From NCBI RefSeq assembly GCF_009729205.1, contig NZ_VTHB01000007.1:310001-374000 (forward strand): DNA of 64,000 bases. Direction: 5' to 3'. This document shows, piece after piece, positions 40,194 to 47,939 of the stretch. The notes beneath the pieces are model-generated. The model did no database searches. It had not been told where the DNA came from and saw nothing but the letters and a program-made list of their open reading frames with translations. Position 1 is the first letter of the stretch, and every line of letters begins with the position of its first letter. The stretch is from Mycobacteroides sp. CBMA 271. Its GTDB lineage: Bacteria; Actinomycetota; Actinomycetes; Mycobacteriales; Mycobacteriaceae. The position numbers and the translations under genes were made by a program.

Positions 40194-42443
40194 ATGACGA
40201 CTTCTGCTACCGAGCAGGCCTCGAAGGTGTCGTTCCTGCAGAACATGCGGCACGACCTTCCGGCCTCCCTGGTCGTATTCCTCGTCGCGCTACCGCTTTC
40301 CCTCGGTATCGCGATCGCCTCCGGAGCCCCGCTGATGGCGGGGCTCATCGCGGCCGTGGTGGGTGGCATCGTCGCCGGCGCCATCGGCGGATCACCCCTT
40401 CAGGTCAGCGGCCCGGCCGCCGGCCTCACCGTGGTGGTCGCCGAGCTCATCAATGAATTCGGCTGGCAGCTGACCTGTCTCATCACCGTCGGTGCCGGAG
40501 TTCTCCAGATCCTGTTCGGGCTGAGCAGGATGGCCCGCGCCGCCCTGGCGATCGCGCCGGTCGTGGTGCACGCGATGCTCGCTGGCATCGGCGTCACCAT
40601 CGCGCTGCAACAGGTGCATGTCCTGATGGGTGGAACGTCGCAGAGCTCTGCCTGGCAGAACATCAAGGCACTGCCGCAGGGCGTCATCAACCATCACCTG
40701 CCCGATGTGATCATCGGCCTGATGGTGATCGCCATCCTGCTCCTGTGGCCGAAACTGCCACCCAAGATCCGGATGATCCCCGGCGCCTTGGTGGCTATTG
40801 TCGCCGCCACGGCACTCGCATACTTCACCAACTCGCCGGCCGAGCGAATTACCCTGTCGGGCAACTTCTTTGATGCCCTCAGCCTGCCGACACTGGTCGG
40901 TCCGGCCAACGGCGAGTGGGGTTCAGTGATCCTGGGCGTGGTGACCATCGCCCTTATCGCAAGCGTCGAGTCGCTGCTATCCGCGGTCGCCGTCGACAAG
41001 CTGCACACCGGTCCACGCACCAACTTTGACCGCGAGATGATCGGTCAGGGCAGTGCCAATGTGGCATCGGGCTTCCTCGGCGGCCTGCCGATTACCGGCG
41101 TGATTGTCCGCAGTTCCACCAACGTCGCCGCGGGCGCAAAGACCCGAGCCTCGGCAATCCTGCACGGCCTCTGGGTGCTGCTGTTCGCCTCGCTGTTCAG
41201 TAATTTGGTACAGCTCATCCCCAAGGCCGCGCTCGCCGGCCTGCTCATCATCATCGGTGTTCAGCTGGTCAAGCTGGCGCATATGAAACTCGCTTGGCGC
41301 ACCGGCGATTTGGCCGTCTACACGGTGACCATCGTGTCGGTCGTCTTCCTCAACCTGCTCGAAGGTGTGGGTATCGGGCTGCTGGTGGCCATCGGCATCC
41401 TCGTCGCCCGGGTCATGCGGGCACACATGGATGCTCGCCCGTTCGGTACTGAGGGATCGCGGCAGTGGCATGTCGAGCTCGACGGCACGCTGAGCTTCCT
41501 GTCGATGCCCCGGTTGACCAAGATACTCAGCACGGTTCCGCCGGGCGCACATGTAACCCTCGCCATCAACGCCGACTACGTCGATCACGCCATCTCGGAG
41601 GCCATCTCCGATTGGAAGCGCGCCCATGAGGCAGGTGGTGGCACCGTCATGATCGTCGAGTCCTCGCACGCCAAGCTGCACCATGCGCACGAAACCCGGC
41701 CGAAGCGTCATTTCGCCTCTCGTGCTGTCGGTTTGGTGCCATGGCGGTCGTGGCGTCGCAGCGAGAATGACGGTGCGGGTGCATCGATCATCGACGGCAT
41801 CAATGAGTACAACGCCCGAGGTTCGAACGCACTACGTCCGCACGTTGCCGAGCTCATCGACAGCCAGAACCCGGATGCGCTCTTCCTCACCTGCGCAGAT
41901 TCACGCATCCTGCCGAACGTCATCACCGCCAGCGGTCCTGGCGATCTCTTCACGGTGCGTAACGTCGGCAACCTGGTGCCCACCGATCCCGCGGACGGCT
42001 CCGTGGATGCCTCACTGGATTTCGCAATCAACCAGTTAGGCATCAGTTCGGTTGTGGTGTGCGGACATTCGTCTTGCGGAGCCATGAAGGCGCTGCTGAC
42101 TGAGTCCACCGACGCGCCCACCACCCCGGTGGGCCGATGGCTCGACTATGGCCGCGACAGCCTCATCGCATTTGAAGAACACCATCCGGCGCGCGCCAGC
42201 GCAGAGGCATGCGGGTTCAACGAGGTCGACCAGCTCGGCATCGTGAATGTGGCGATACAGGTGGAGAGGCTTATCCACCACCCGACTCTGGCCGGAGCCG
42301 TGGTGGCGGGTCGGCTGCGCGTGGTCGGCACGTTCTTCAACATCGCAGAGGCACATGTGTACGAGGTCGATGAGAACGGGATCGTGGGCCAGGACGGCAG
42401 CGCGGACGGTGTCGTACAGGATCCAGCGCCCGCCACCAGCTGA
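40194..42443 (+). CDS. SulP transporter fused to beta-carbonic anhydrase
   Basis: A 749-residue fusion. Residues about 20-410 are a SulP/SLC26 permease (ASLVVFLVALPLSLGIAIASGAPL...GGIVAGAIGGSPLQVSGPAAGL) with ten or more helices. About 530-740 is a beta-carbonic anhydrase with zinc ligands Cys567, His625 and Cys628 and Asp569 (CADSR...GHSSC). Such fusions are thought to couple bicarbonate uptake to CO2 interconversion. M. tuberculosis has Rv3273 of this type. It is convergent with aldR. Confidence 0.9.
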   Translation: MTTSATEQASKVSFLQNMRHDLPASLVVFLVALPLSLGIAIASGAPLMAGLIAAVVGGIVAGAIGGSPLQVSGPAAGLTVVVAELINEFGWQLTCLITVGAGVLQILFGLSRMARAALAIAPVVVHAMLAGIGVTIALQQVHVLMGGTSQSSAWQNIKALPQGVINHHLPDVIIGLMVIAILLLWPKLPPKIRMIPGALVAIVAATALAYFTNSPAERITLSGNFFDALSLPTLVGPANGEWGSVILGVVTIALIASVESLLSAVAVDKLHTGPRTNFDREMIGQGSANVASGFLGGLPITGVIVRSSTNVAAGAKTRASAILHGLWVLLFASLFSNLVQLIPKAALAGLLIIIGVQLVKLAHMKLAWRTGDLAVYTVTIVSVVFLNLLEGVGIGLLVAIGILVARVMRAHMDARPFGTEGSRQWHVELDGTLSFLSMPRLTKILSTVPPGAHVTLAINADYVDHAISEAISDWKRAHEAGGGTVMIVESSHAKLHHAHETRPKRHFASRAVGLVPWRSWRRSENDGAGASIIDGINEYNARGSNALRPHVAELIDSQNPDALFLTCADSRILPNVITASGPGDLFTVRNVGNLVPTDPADGSVDASLDFAINQLGISSVVVCGHSSCGAMKALLTESTDAPTTPVGRWLDYGRDSLIAFEEHHPARASAEACGFNEVDQLGIVNVAIQVERLIHHPTLAGAVVAGRLRVVGTFFNIAEAHVYEVDENGIVGQDGSADGVVQDPAPATS

Positions 42444-42474
42444 ACGGCGGCGTCTACCTTCCGCCCGTCCACAT

Positions 42475-42990
42475 CTACAGGGGCGCTCCCCCACGTAGAT
42501 GCTCGAAGATCAAGGACGTCTGCGTGCCCGCGACATCGGGCTGTGCGTTGAGTTTCTCAACCACGAAGGACCTCAGGTCCTCGGTGTCGCGGGCCGCCAC
42601 GTGCAGGATGTAGTCGTCCGCGCCGGCCAGAAAGTACACGTCGATGACCTGTGGCAGCTGACGAATATCCCGGATGAAGGTGCGAATCTTGCCGCGCGCG
42701 TTGGCCTGCAGGCTGACCGAAATCATTGCCTGCAGCGGTCGTCCGATGGCCGCCGGATCAACATCGGTGAAGAATCCACGGATCACGCCGGTTTCCTGAA
42801 GACGTCTGACCCGTCCGTGACAGGTGGACGCCGCGATACCCACCGCCTCGGCGAGCGCACTGTTGGGTATACGTGCATCGTCATGCAGTTCTAGCAGGAT
42901 GCGGCGGTCGATGTCATCGAGCTCCACCCGCCGAACATCATTCGGCGTGGACGGGATGTCGAGCCGTGATTCCGGTGATTTTGCGGACAT
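42475..42990 (-). CDS. aldR: Lrp/AsnC-family regulator of ald (AldR)
   Basis: A 171-residue Lrp/AsnC regulator: winged HTH (LDDIDRRILLELHDDARIPNSALAEAVGIAASTCHGRVRRL, about 24-64) and a C-terminal RAM ligand-binding domain (SVSLQANARGKIRTF...VDVYFLAGADDYILHVAARD). It is divergent from ald, the arrangement of Rv2779c/ald in M. tuberculosis, where AldR represses ald and alanine relieves repression. Confidence 0.9.
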   Translation of the reverse strand: MSAKSPESRLDIPSTPNDVRRVELDDIDRRILLELHDDARIPNSALAEAVGIAASTCHGRVRRLQETGVIRGFFTDVDPAAIGRPLQAMISVSLQANARGKIRTFIRDIRQLPQVIDVYFLAGADDYILHVAARDTEDLRSFVVEKLNAQPDVAGTQTSLIFEHLRGGAPL

Positions 42991-43086
42991 TTTTGCAATC
43001 TACCGAATCTTCCGCATGAATATTGCGTGTTTCCCGACGCTTCTTCACACTTGAACATGAGACTTAGTTGTGAACAGGAGACGATC
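42991..43086. promoter_or_regulatory. aldR-ald divergent promoter/operator region
   Basis: This 96-base region is low in GC. GCAAT (42995-42999) and ATTGC (43022-43026) form an inverted pair 22 bases apart in the aldR-proximal half. A further ACACTTGAAC-type AT-rich stretch leads into the ald ribosome site (CAGGAG). It is a likely AldR binding zone by position. Confidence 0.4.
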
Positions 43087-44202
43087 ATGCGCGTAGGTAT
43101 CCCTACCGAAATCAAGAACAACGAGTACCGCGTGGCCACCACCCCGGCCGGTGTCGCCGAGCTGACGCGCCGGGGTCACGAGGTGATCATCCAGTCTGGC
43201 GCGGGCGAGGGCTCCTCGATATCCGATGTGGATTTCAAAGCCGCTGGCGCACAAGTCATCAACGGCGCCGAACAGATCTGGGCCGAGGCCGATCTGCTGC
43301 TCAAGGTGAAGGAACCTATCGAACCCGAGTACGCCCTCATGCGGCGCGGCCAGATCGTTTTCACCTACCTGCACCTGGCCGCCTCGCTGCCGTGCGCGGA
43401 GGCGCTGCTGACCTCCGGTACCACCTCGATCGCGTACGAGACGGTACAGACCGCCGATGGGGCACTCCCCCTGCTGGCCCCGATGAGCGAGGTGGCCGGA
43501 CGGCTGTCTGCTCAGGTCGGCGCCTACCACCTGATGGCGCCGGTGGGTGGTCGCGGCCTGGTGATGGGCGGCGTCCCAGGAGTCGGCCCGGCCGATGTGG
43601 TCGTCATCGGAGGCGGCGTGGCCGGATACAACGCAGCGCTGATTGCGGCCGGGATGGGCGCTCATGTCACGGTTTTCGACCTCAACCTGAACAAGCTTCG
43701 TGAGCTCGACGCGGAATTCGGGGGGCGCGTACGCACCCGATACTCGTCCACCATGGAGCTGGAGGGAGCCATCAAACGGGCCGACCTGGTGATCGGCGCG
43801 GTGCTGATCCCGGGCGCCAAGGCACCCAAACTGGTATCGAATTCGCTGGTGGCCCAGATGAAACCGGGTTCGGTGCTGGTGGACATCGCGATCGACCAGG
43901 GCGGTTGCTTCGCCGATTCGCGACCCACCACCCATGACGAACCGACGTACACCGTGCATGACAGCGTGTTCTACTGCGTGGCCAACATGCCGGGCGCGGT
44001 GCCGCGCACATCCACCTTCGCCTTGACCAACGCCACCATGCCGTACGTGCTGGCACTGGCAGATAAGGGCTGGCGTCAGGCCTGCCGCGACGACGCGGCA
44101 CTAGCAAAGGGCCTCTCGACACACGAAGGCGAGCTACTGAACCCGTACGTCGCCCACGACCTGGAGCTGCCGTTTACCGATCCCGCAGGGGTCCTGGTCT
44201 AG
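43087..44202 (+). CDS. ald: L-alanine dehydrogenase
   Basis: A 371-residue enzyme, the exact length of M. tuberculosis Ald (Rv2780). It interconverts L-alanine and pyruvate plus ammonia with NAD. Motifs are MRVGIPTEIKNNEYRVA, the catalytic Lys/His region LLKVKEPIEPEYALMRRGQIVFTYLHLA (split here for length: LLKVKEP and YLHLA) and the Rossmann loop VIGGGVAGYNAALIA. ATG 43087 follows CAGGAGACGATC. Used in low-oxygen redox balance and alanine catabolism. Confidence 0.95.
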   Translation: MRVGIPTEIKNNEYRVATTPAGVAELTRRGHEVIIQSGAGEGSSISDVDFKAAGAQVINGAEQIWAEADLLLKVKEPIEPEYALMRRGQIVFTYLHLAASLPCAEALLTSGTTSIAYETVQTADGALPLLAPMSEVAGRLSAQVGAYHLMAPVGGRGLVMGGVPGVGPADVVVIGGGVAGYNAALIAAGMGAHVTVFDLNLNKLRELDAEFGGRVRTRYSSTMELEGAIKRADLVIGAVLIPGAKAPKLVSNSLVAQMKPGSVLVDIAIDQGGCFADSRPTTHDEPTYTVHDSVFYCVANMPGAVPRTSTFALTNATMPYVLALADKGWRQACRDDAALAKGLSTHEGELLNPYVAHDLELPFTDPAGVLV

Positions 44203-44215
44203 GTACGCTCGCGGC

Positions 44216-44965
44216 ATGGACGACGATCTTGACGCCTTGCCGCGAGCGGGGTTTGACGCAAGCTGGCTCGCTCGCCGCCTGCAGACCGACAAGCTCGAAT
44301 ACCTCGACCGTGACGACGTCCCGGACAAAAAGCGCGCGGTGGTGCACGGATTGGAGCGCATGGGCCACCGGCTGGGGTATCACAAGAAGAATGCCCGGCT
44401 GGCCGCCGAGCTGCTGCCCGAGGTGACCAACCCTCGGGTACTGGAATTGGGCGCCGCGCACGGTGGGCTGTCGCGTGAGCTGCTTCAGCTTCGACCAGAT
44501 GCGCACATCACGGTCACCGATATCGAACCTTCCTCGGTCGAAGAGATGGCCGCCTCAGATCTGGCTACCGACGATCGGGTGACGGTGCGACCAATGGACG
44601 CCACCGCGATCGACACCCCCGACAACGCTTTTGACCTCGCGGTGTTCGCCTTGTCGTTTCATCATCTGCCACCGCGATTGGCGTCAAAGGTCTTCGCGGA
44701 AGGAACCCGCGCAGCCAAGACGCTCCTGATCATCGACATACGCCGCCTGCCCGCGCCGCTGCTCGCGATCTGGTCGCCTTTCGGATGGGCCCAGGGAACC
44801 TACTCCCCGTGCGCACACGACGGGCACATCAGCTACCTGCGCGCGTATGGCACGTCAGCGCTGCGAACCCTTGCCGCACATGCTGATCCGTCGATTCAGG
44901 TTCAGCTGCGCACGGTGCCCGCCTGGCCAACCCCGATGCAAGTCGTGGTGGCGCGGCGCGCTTAA
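44216..44965 (+). CDS. Class I SAM-dependent methyltransferase
   Basis: A 249-residue protein with LELGAAHGGLSRELL (SAM motif I), VTDIEPSSV (motif II) and FDLAVFALSFHHLPP (motif IV region). It begins 13 bases after ald. Substrate not evident. The last 4 bases overlap the convergent SDR gene. Confidence 0.75.
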   Translation: MDDDLDALPRAGFDASWLARRLQTDKLEYLDRDDVPDKKRAVVHGLERMGHRLGYHKKNARLAAELLPEVTNPRVLELGAAHGGLSRELLQLRPDAHITVTDIEPSSVEEMAASDLATDDRVTVRPMDATAIDTPDNAFDLAVFALSFHHLPPRLASKVFAEGTRAAKTLLIIDIRRLPAPLLAIWSPFGWAQGTYSPCAHDGHISYLRAYGTSALRTLAAHADPSIQVQLRTVPAWPTPMQVVVARRA

Positions 44966-45774
44966 ATGCCGGCCTGGGTCTCCAGAATGGCTTGGTAGCG
45001 ACGCATCCCGGAGATCCACCTGCCGTAATCTGCGCCCTTCTGCCGATACATATCGAGCACCTGCGGGTGCGGCAGGACAAGGAAGTTCTCCTCGCGGATC
45101 GCATCGAGGGTGATCGCCGCGACGGCCGCAGGTTCCAGCACCTCACCGGCGGCGGTGATGGAGGTGCCCGCCACCTTGGTGGCCGGATCGTCCGATTCGG
45201 TGAGACCGTCCAGCAGGGCCGTCTTCACCCCCATCGGACATAGGCAGCTCACCCCGATCCCCTTGTCGCCATATGTGATCGACAACCATTCCGCGAAGCC
45301 GACGGCAGCGTGCTTGGTCACCGAATAGGCCGGCGATCCGAGCTGGGTGAGCAGCCCCGCCGCCGATGCGACCGACAGGAAGTATCCGCGTCCGCGTTCC
45401 ACCCAGCCCGGCACCAGCAGCGTCGCCGCCCGGATATGTGCACGCAGATTCACGTCGATGGTGAGATCCCATGCGGCCTCGCCGATATCCAGCCCCAGTC
45501 CGCCGCCGATTCCGGCGTTCGCGGCGTAGAGGTCTACGGGGCCGAATTCCTGCTGTGCCAGGGCGATGAGGCTCTCGATATCAGCGACAGCGCTGGCATC
45601 TGCGCGCTGCCCGACGATCCGGCCTTCCCGTGCCGATGCAGTGCGTACCGCGGCGTCCCCGTCGATATCCGAGGCGACGACCGAGGCTCCAGCGTCCACG
45701 AGACCCCAGGCGAGGGCCCGCCCGATTCCCGATCCGGCTCCGGTGACGATGGCGACGCTGCCGTTGATGTCCAT
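44962..45774 (-). CDS. Short-chain dehydrogenase/reductase
   Basis: A 270-residue classical SDR: TGAGSGIGRALAW, ANAGIG, catalytic Ser (SVASAAG) and Tyr-Ser-Val-Thr-Lys (YSVTKHAAVG). The remaining motif VSCLCPMGVKT fits lipid or alcohol dehydrogenases. It follows the DUF2182 gene by 9 bases on the minus strand. Confidence 0.82.
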   Translation of the reverse strand: MDINGSVAIVTGAGSGIGRALAWGLVDAGASVVASDIDGDAAVRTASAREGRIVGQRADASAVADIESLIALAQQEFGPVDLYAANAGIGGGLGLDIGEAAWDLTIDVNLRAHIRAATLLVPGWVERGRGYFLSVASAAGLLTQLGSPAYSVTKHAAVGFAEWLSITYGDKGIGVSCLCPMGVKTALLDGLTESDDPATKVAGTSITAAGEVLEPAAVAAITLDAIREENFLVLPHPQVLDMYRQKGADYGRWISGMRRYQAILETQAGI

Positions 45775-45783
45775 ATCCGGACC

Positions 45784-46566
45784 CTATTGGATGGCTGCGA
45801 ACATCCCGACGGCAGCGGCCGTGATTACGAACAGGACCGCGACGACACGAACGGTCCGGCCTGGACGTTGCGTGAACCGCTCGTAGGTCACGGCGGCCGT
45901 CAGCGGCACCATCCACAGAATGTGGGCCGAGGGCGCGAGCGCCATCGCCAGCATCACGGCCCAGCATGAGCGAATACACGCCCAGCCACTGAATGCACCG
46001 AACCTCGTGAGGCCCTTGATCGCCGGCCAACCCTCCGATGGCAGCGGAGCGGACCGGTGACAGTCGCCAAGCGCCTGCCGTTTCATCGGGGTGAGCTGCC
46101 AGATCCCCGCGAAAAGCAGCGCGCCCGCGAACATCCACCGCCGGTTGACCCCGGCCGCAAGCGGCAGCCCAAGCGTGACGGCGATACCGAACACGACCCA
46201 CAGCGCGAGCCAGACCACCGTGTAGAGCACTGTCGCCCGACCACGCCACCGCAGCGTGTGCCGCTCGACGTACTGGATAGCGGGCAAGGCCGCCGGTCCC
46301 ATCATGGCGATGGTCATGATGACCCAGGAAACGATCGCCATCCACAGCGCGGGCTGATGTGTCACCGGCGCGGCCATCGGCGCCATGTTCGCGTGGTTCA
46401 TGCCGTGCATATGCCCGGCTGTCGGCGTCGGTGTGTGGGCGGTCCCGTGCTGCGGCAGGAATGCGAAACCCAACCACGACAACAGAATTACCGCAGTCGC
46501 GATTCCTGTGTACCTGCCAGCCGTTAGTTCCCTAACGCTCCGCATCACGTTGGCGACCATCAGCAA
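45784..46566 (-). CDS. DUF2182 predicted metal-binding membrane protein
   Basis: A 260-residue protein with about seven membrane helices. After the first helix (about 20-38) a periplasmic loop is rich in His and Met: HTPTPTAGHMHGMNHANMAP (44-63). MTIAMMGPAALPAI, the MMxAMMxPxxxP-like core of DUF2182, and the GFxGxWxxxxWxxMLA-like segment (GWACIRSCWAVMLAM) follow. The family is often near copper genes; here it precedes only an SDR. A role in copper or other metal handling is inference. Confidence 0.75.
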   Translation of the reverse strand: MLMVANVMRSVRELTAGRYTGIATAVILLSWLGFAFLPQHGTAHTPTPTAGHMHGMNHANMAPMAAPVTHQPALWMAIVSWVIMTIAMMGPAALPAIQYVERHTLRWRGRATVLYTVVWLALWVVFGIAVTLGLPLAAGVNRRWMFAGALLFAGIWQLTPMKRQALGDCHRSAPLPSEGWPAIKGLTRFGAFSGWACIRSCWAVMLAMALAPSAHILWMVPLTAAVTYERFTQRPGRTVRVVAVLFVITAAAVGMFAAIQ

Positions 46567-46589
46567 GAGAATATCTCCATGACGGTCAC

Positions 46590-47939
46590 CTAGCTTGCAG
46601 AATCAACCATCGCGCGCAGCGCGCGTGGCAGCGTCCGCTTGGAGCGGTACGGCCCGACCACGGCCGCCCCGGCGCGACTGCCGAGCAGCTGACGGGCGAT
46701 GACGTTGACCTCATCGGTGGTTACCGCGTCAATCTTTCCCAGGGTCGCCGAAATTGTGCGGTGCTTACCGTTGTTCAGCTCGCTACGGCCCATCCGATTC
46801 ATGCGCGACGCCGAATCCTCAAGCCCCAGAACAAGTCCACCGGAGAGTGCGCCCTTGGCGCGGTCGATCTCCGCCGCGGTGAATCCGCCGTCGACTACCG
46901 AATCCAGTACCTGCGCGGTCACCTTGGCCACCTCGTCGAAGCGCTCCGGCGAGCAGCCGGCATACACCGAGAGTGCACCGGTGTCCGAGAACGTGTCCAC
47001 CGACGAGTAGACCGCGTACACCAGACCGCGCTGCTCCCGAATCTCTTGGAACAGGCGGGAACTGAGCCCGCCGCCGAGCGCGTTGTTGAGCACCGACAGT
47101 GCCCAGCGATGCTTCCAGCCACGTCCCGGGGTGCGCACACCCAGCGACAGGTGCACCTGTTCACCGTCCCGCGATACCAACTCCAGACCGGGCTTGGCCG
47201 TGACCCGACCATTTCCCTTGCGCGGAGCCACCGTGGCCATCGCGGGGTCCAGATGCGATTTGAAGTACTTGCGCGCCAACCGCACGACGCGATCATGCTC
47301 GATGTTCCCTGCCACGGCCAGCACCATGCGTTCGGGCCGGTACCGCCGCACATGGAACGAATGCAGCTGGCTACGCGTCATCCCCGATATCGATTCGGAG
47401 CTGCCGAGCACGCTGCGGCCGATCGGATGATCGCCGAACAGCGCGCCGAGGAATGCCTCCCCCAGCAGGTCCTCGGGATCGTCGTCGCGCATCGCGATCT
47501 CTTCGAGCACGACATCGCGCTCGACCTCGACGTCATCGCTGGCACAGCGTCCGCGCAGCACCACATCGGCCACCAGGTCGATGGCCAGCTCCAGGTCGGA
47601 GTCGAGCACATGCGCGTAGTAGCAGGTCTGCTCGCGTGCGGTGAAGGCGTTCAGCTCACCGCCGACGGCGTCAATCGATTGCGCGATATCGGCCGCCGAG
47701 CGGGTGGGCGTCGACTTGAACAGCAGGTGTTCCAGGAAGTGCGCCGCGCCGGCGACGCTGCGACCCTCGTCGCGCGAGCCGACGTCAACCCACACCCCGA
47801 CGGACGCCGAGCGCACCGAGGGCATCGCCTCGGTGACGACTCGGAGACCGCCAGGAAGAACAGTACGGCGGACCGATGAGCCGCGTGCGCGAAGAGAATC
47901 AGGCTGCAATGAGCCGCGCGCGTTACTCGGCTGCGGCAT
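46590..47939 (-). CDS. pepR: M16-family zinc protease PepR
   Basis: A 449-residue processing-peptidase-like protease. The inverted zinc motif HxxEH is HFLEH (AAHFLEHLLFK) with the distal Glu in LEEIAMRDDDPEDL; RxxxYxxY-type residues appear in REQRGLVYAVYS. It corresponds to Rv2782c. The ATG at 47937-47939 (MPQPSNARG) lies inside the gpsI 3' end, a 17-base overlap. A longer open frame upstream is gpsI antisense-free shadow in another frame, not used. Confidence 0.9.
   Translation of the reverse strand: MPQPSNARGSLQPDSLRARGSSVRRTVLPGGLRVVTEAMPSVRSASVGVWVDVGSRDEGRSVAGAAHFLEHLLFKSTPTRSAADIAQSIDAVGGELNAFTAREQTCYYAHVLDSDLELAIDLVADVVLRGRCASDDVEVERDVVLEEIAMRDDDPEDLLGEAFLGALFGDHPIGRSVLGSSESISGMTRSQLHSFHVRRYRPERMVLAVAGNIEHDRVVRLARKYFKSHLDPAMATVAPRKGNGRVTAKPGLELVSRDGEQVHLSLGVRTPGRGWKHRWALSVLNNALGGGLSSRLFQEIREQRGLVYAVYSSVDTFSDTGALSVYAGCSPERFDEVAKVTAQVLDSVVDGGFTAAEIDRAKGALSGGLVLGLEDSASRMNRMGRSELNNGKHRTISATLGKIDAVTTDEVNVIARQLLGSRAGAAVVGPYRSKRTLPRALRAMVDSAS
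47873..47896. repeat. 24-bp dispersed repeat, copy A
   Basis: This block (core GCGCGAAGAG at its 3' end, CCGATGAGCCGC at its 5' end) recurs at 50326-50349 with a single mismatch. Copy A lies in the pepR 5' coding region just past the gpsI stop codon; copy B in the gpsI upstream region. Confidence 0.55.
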
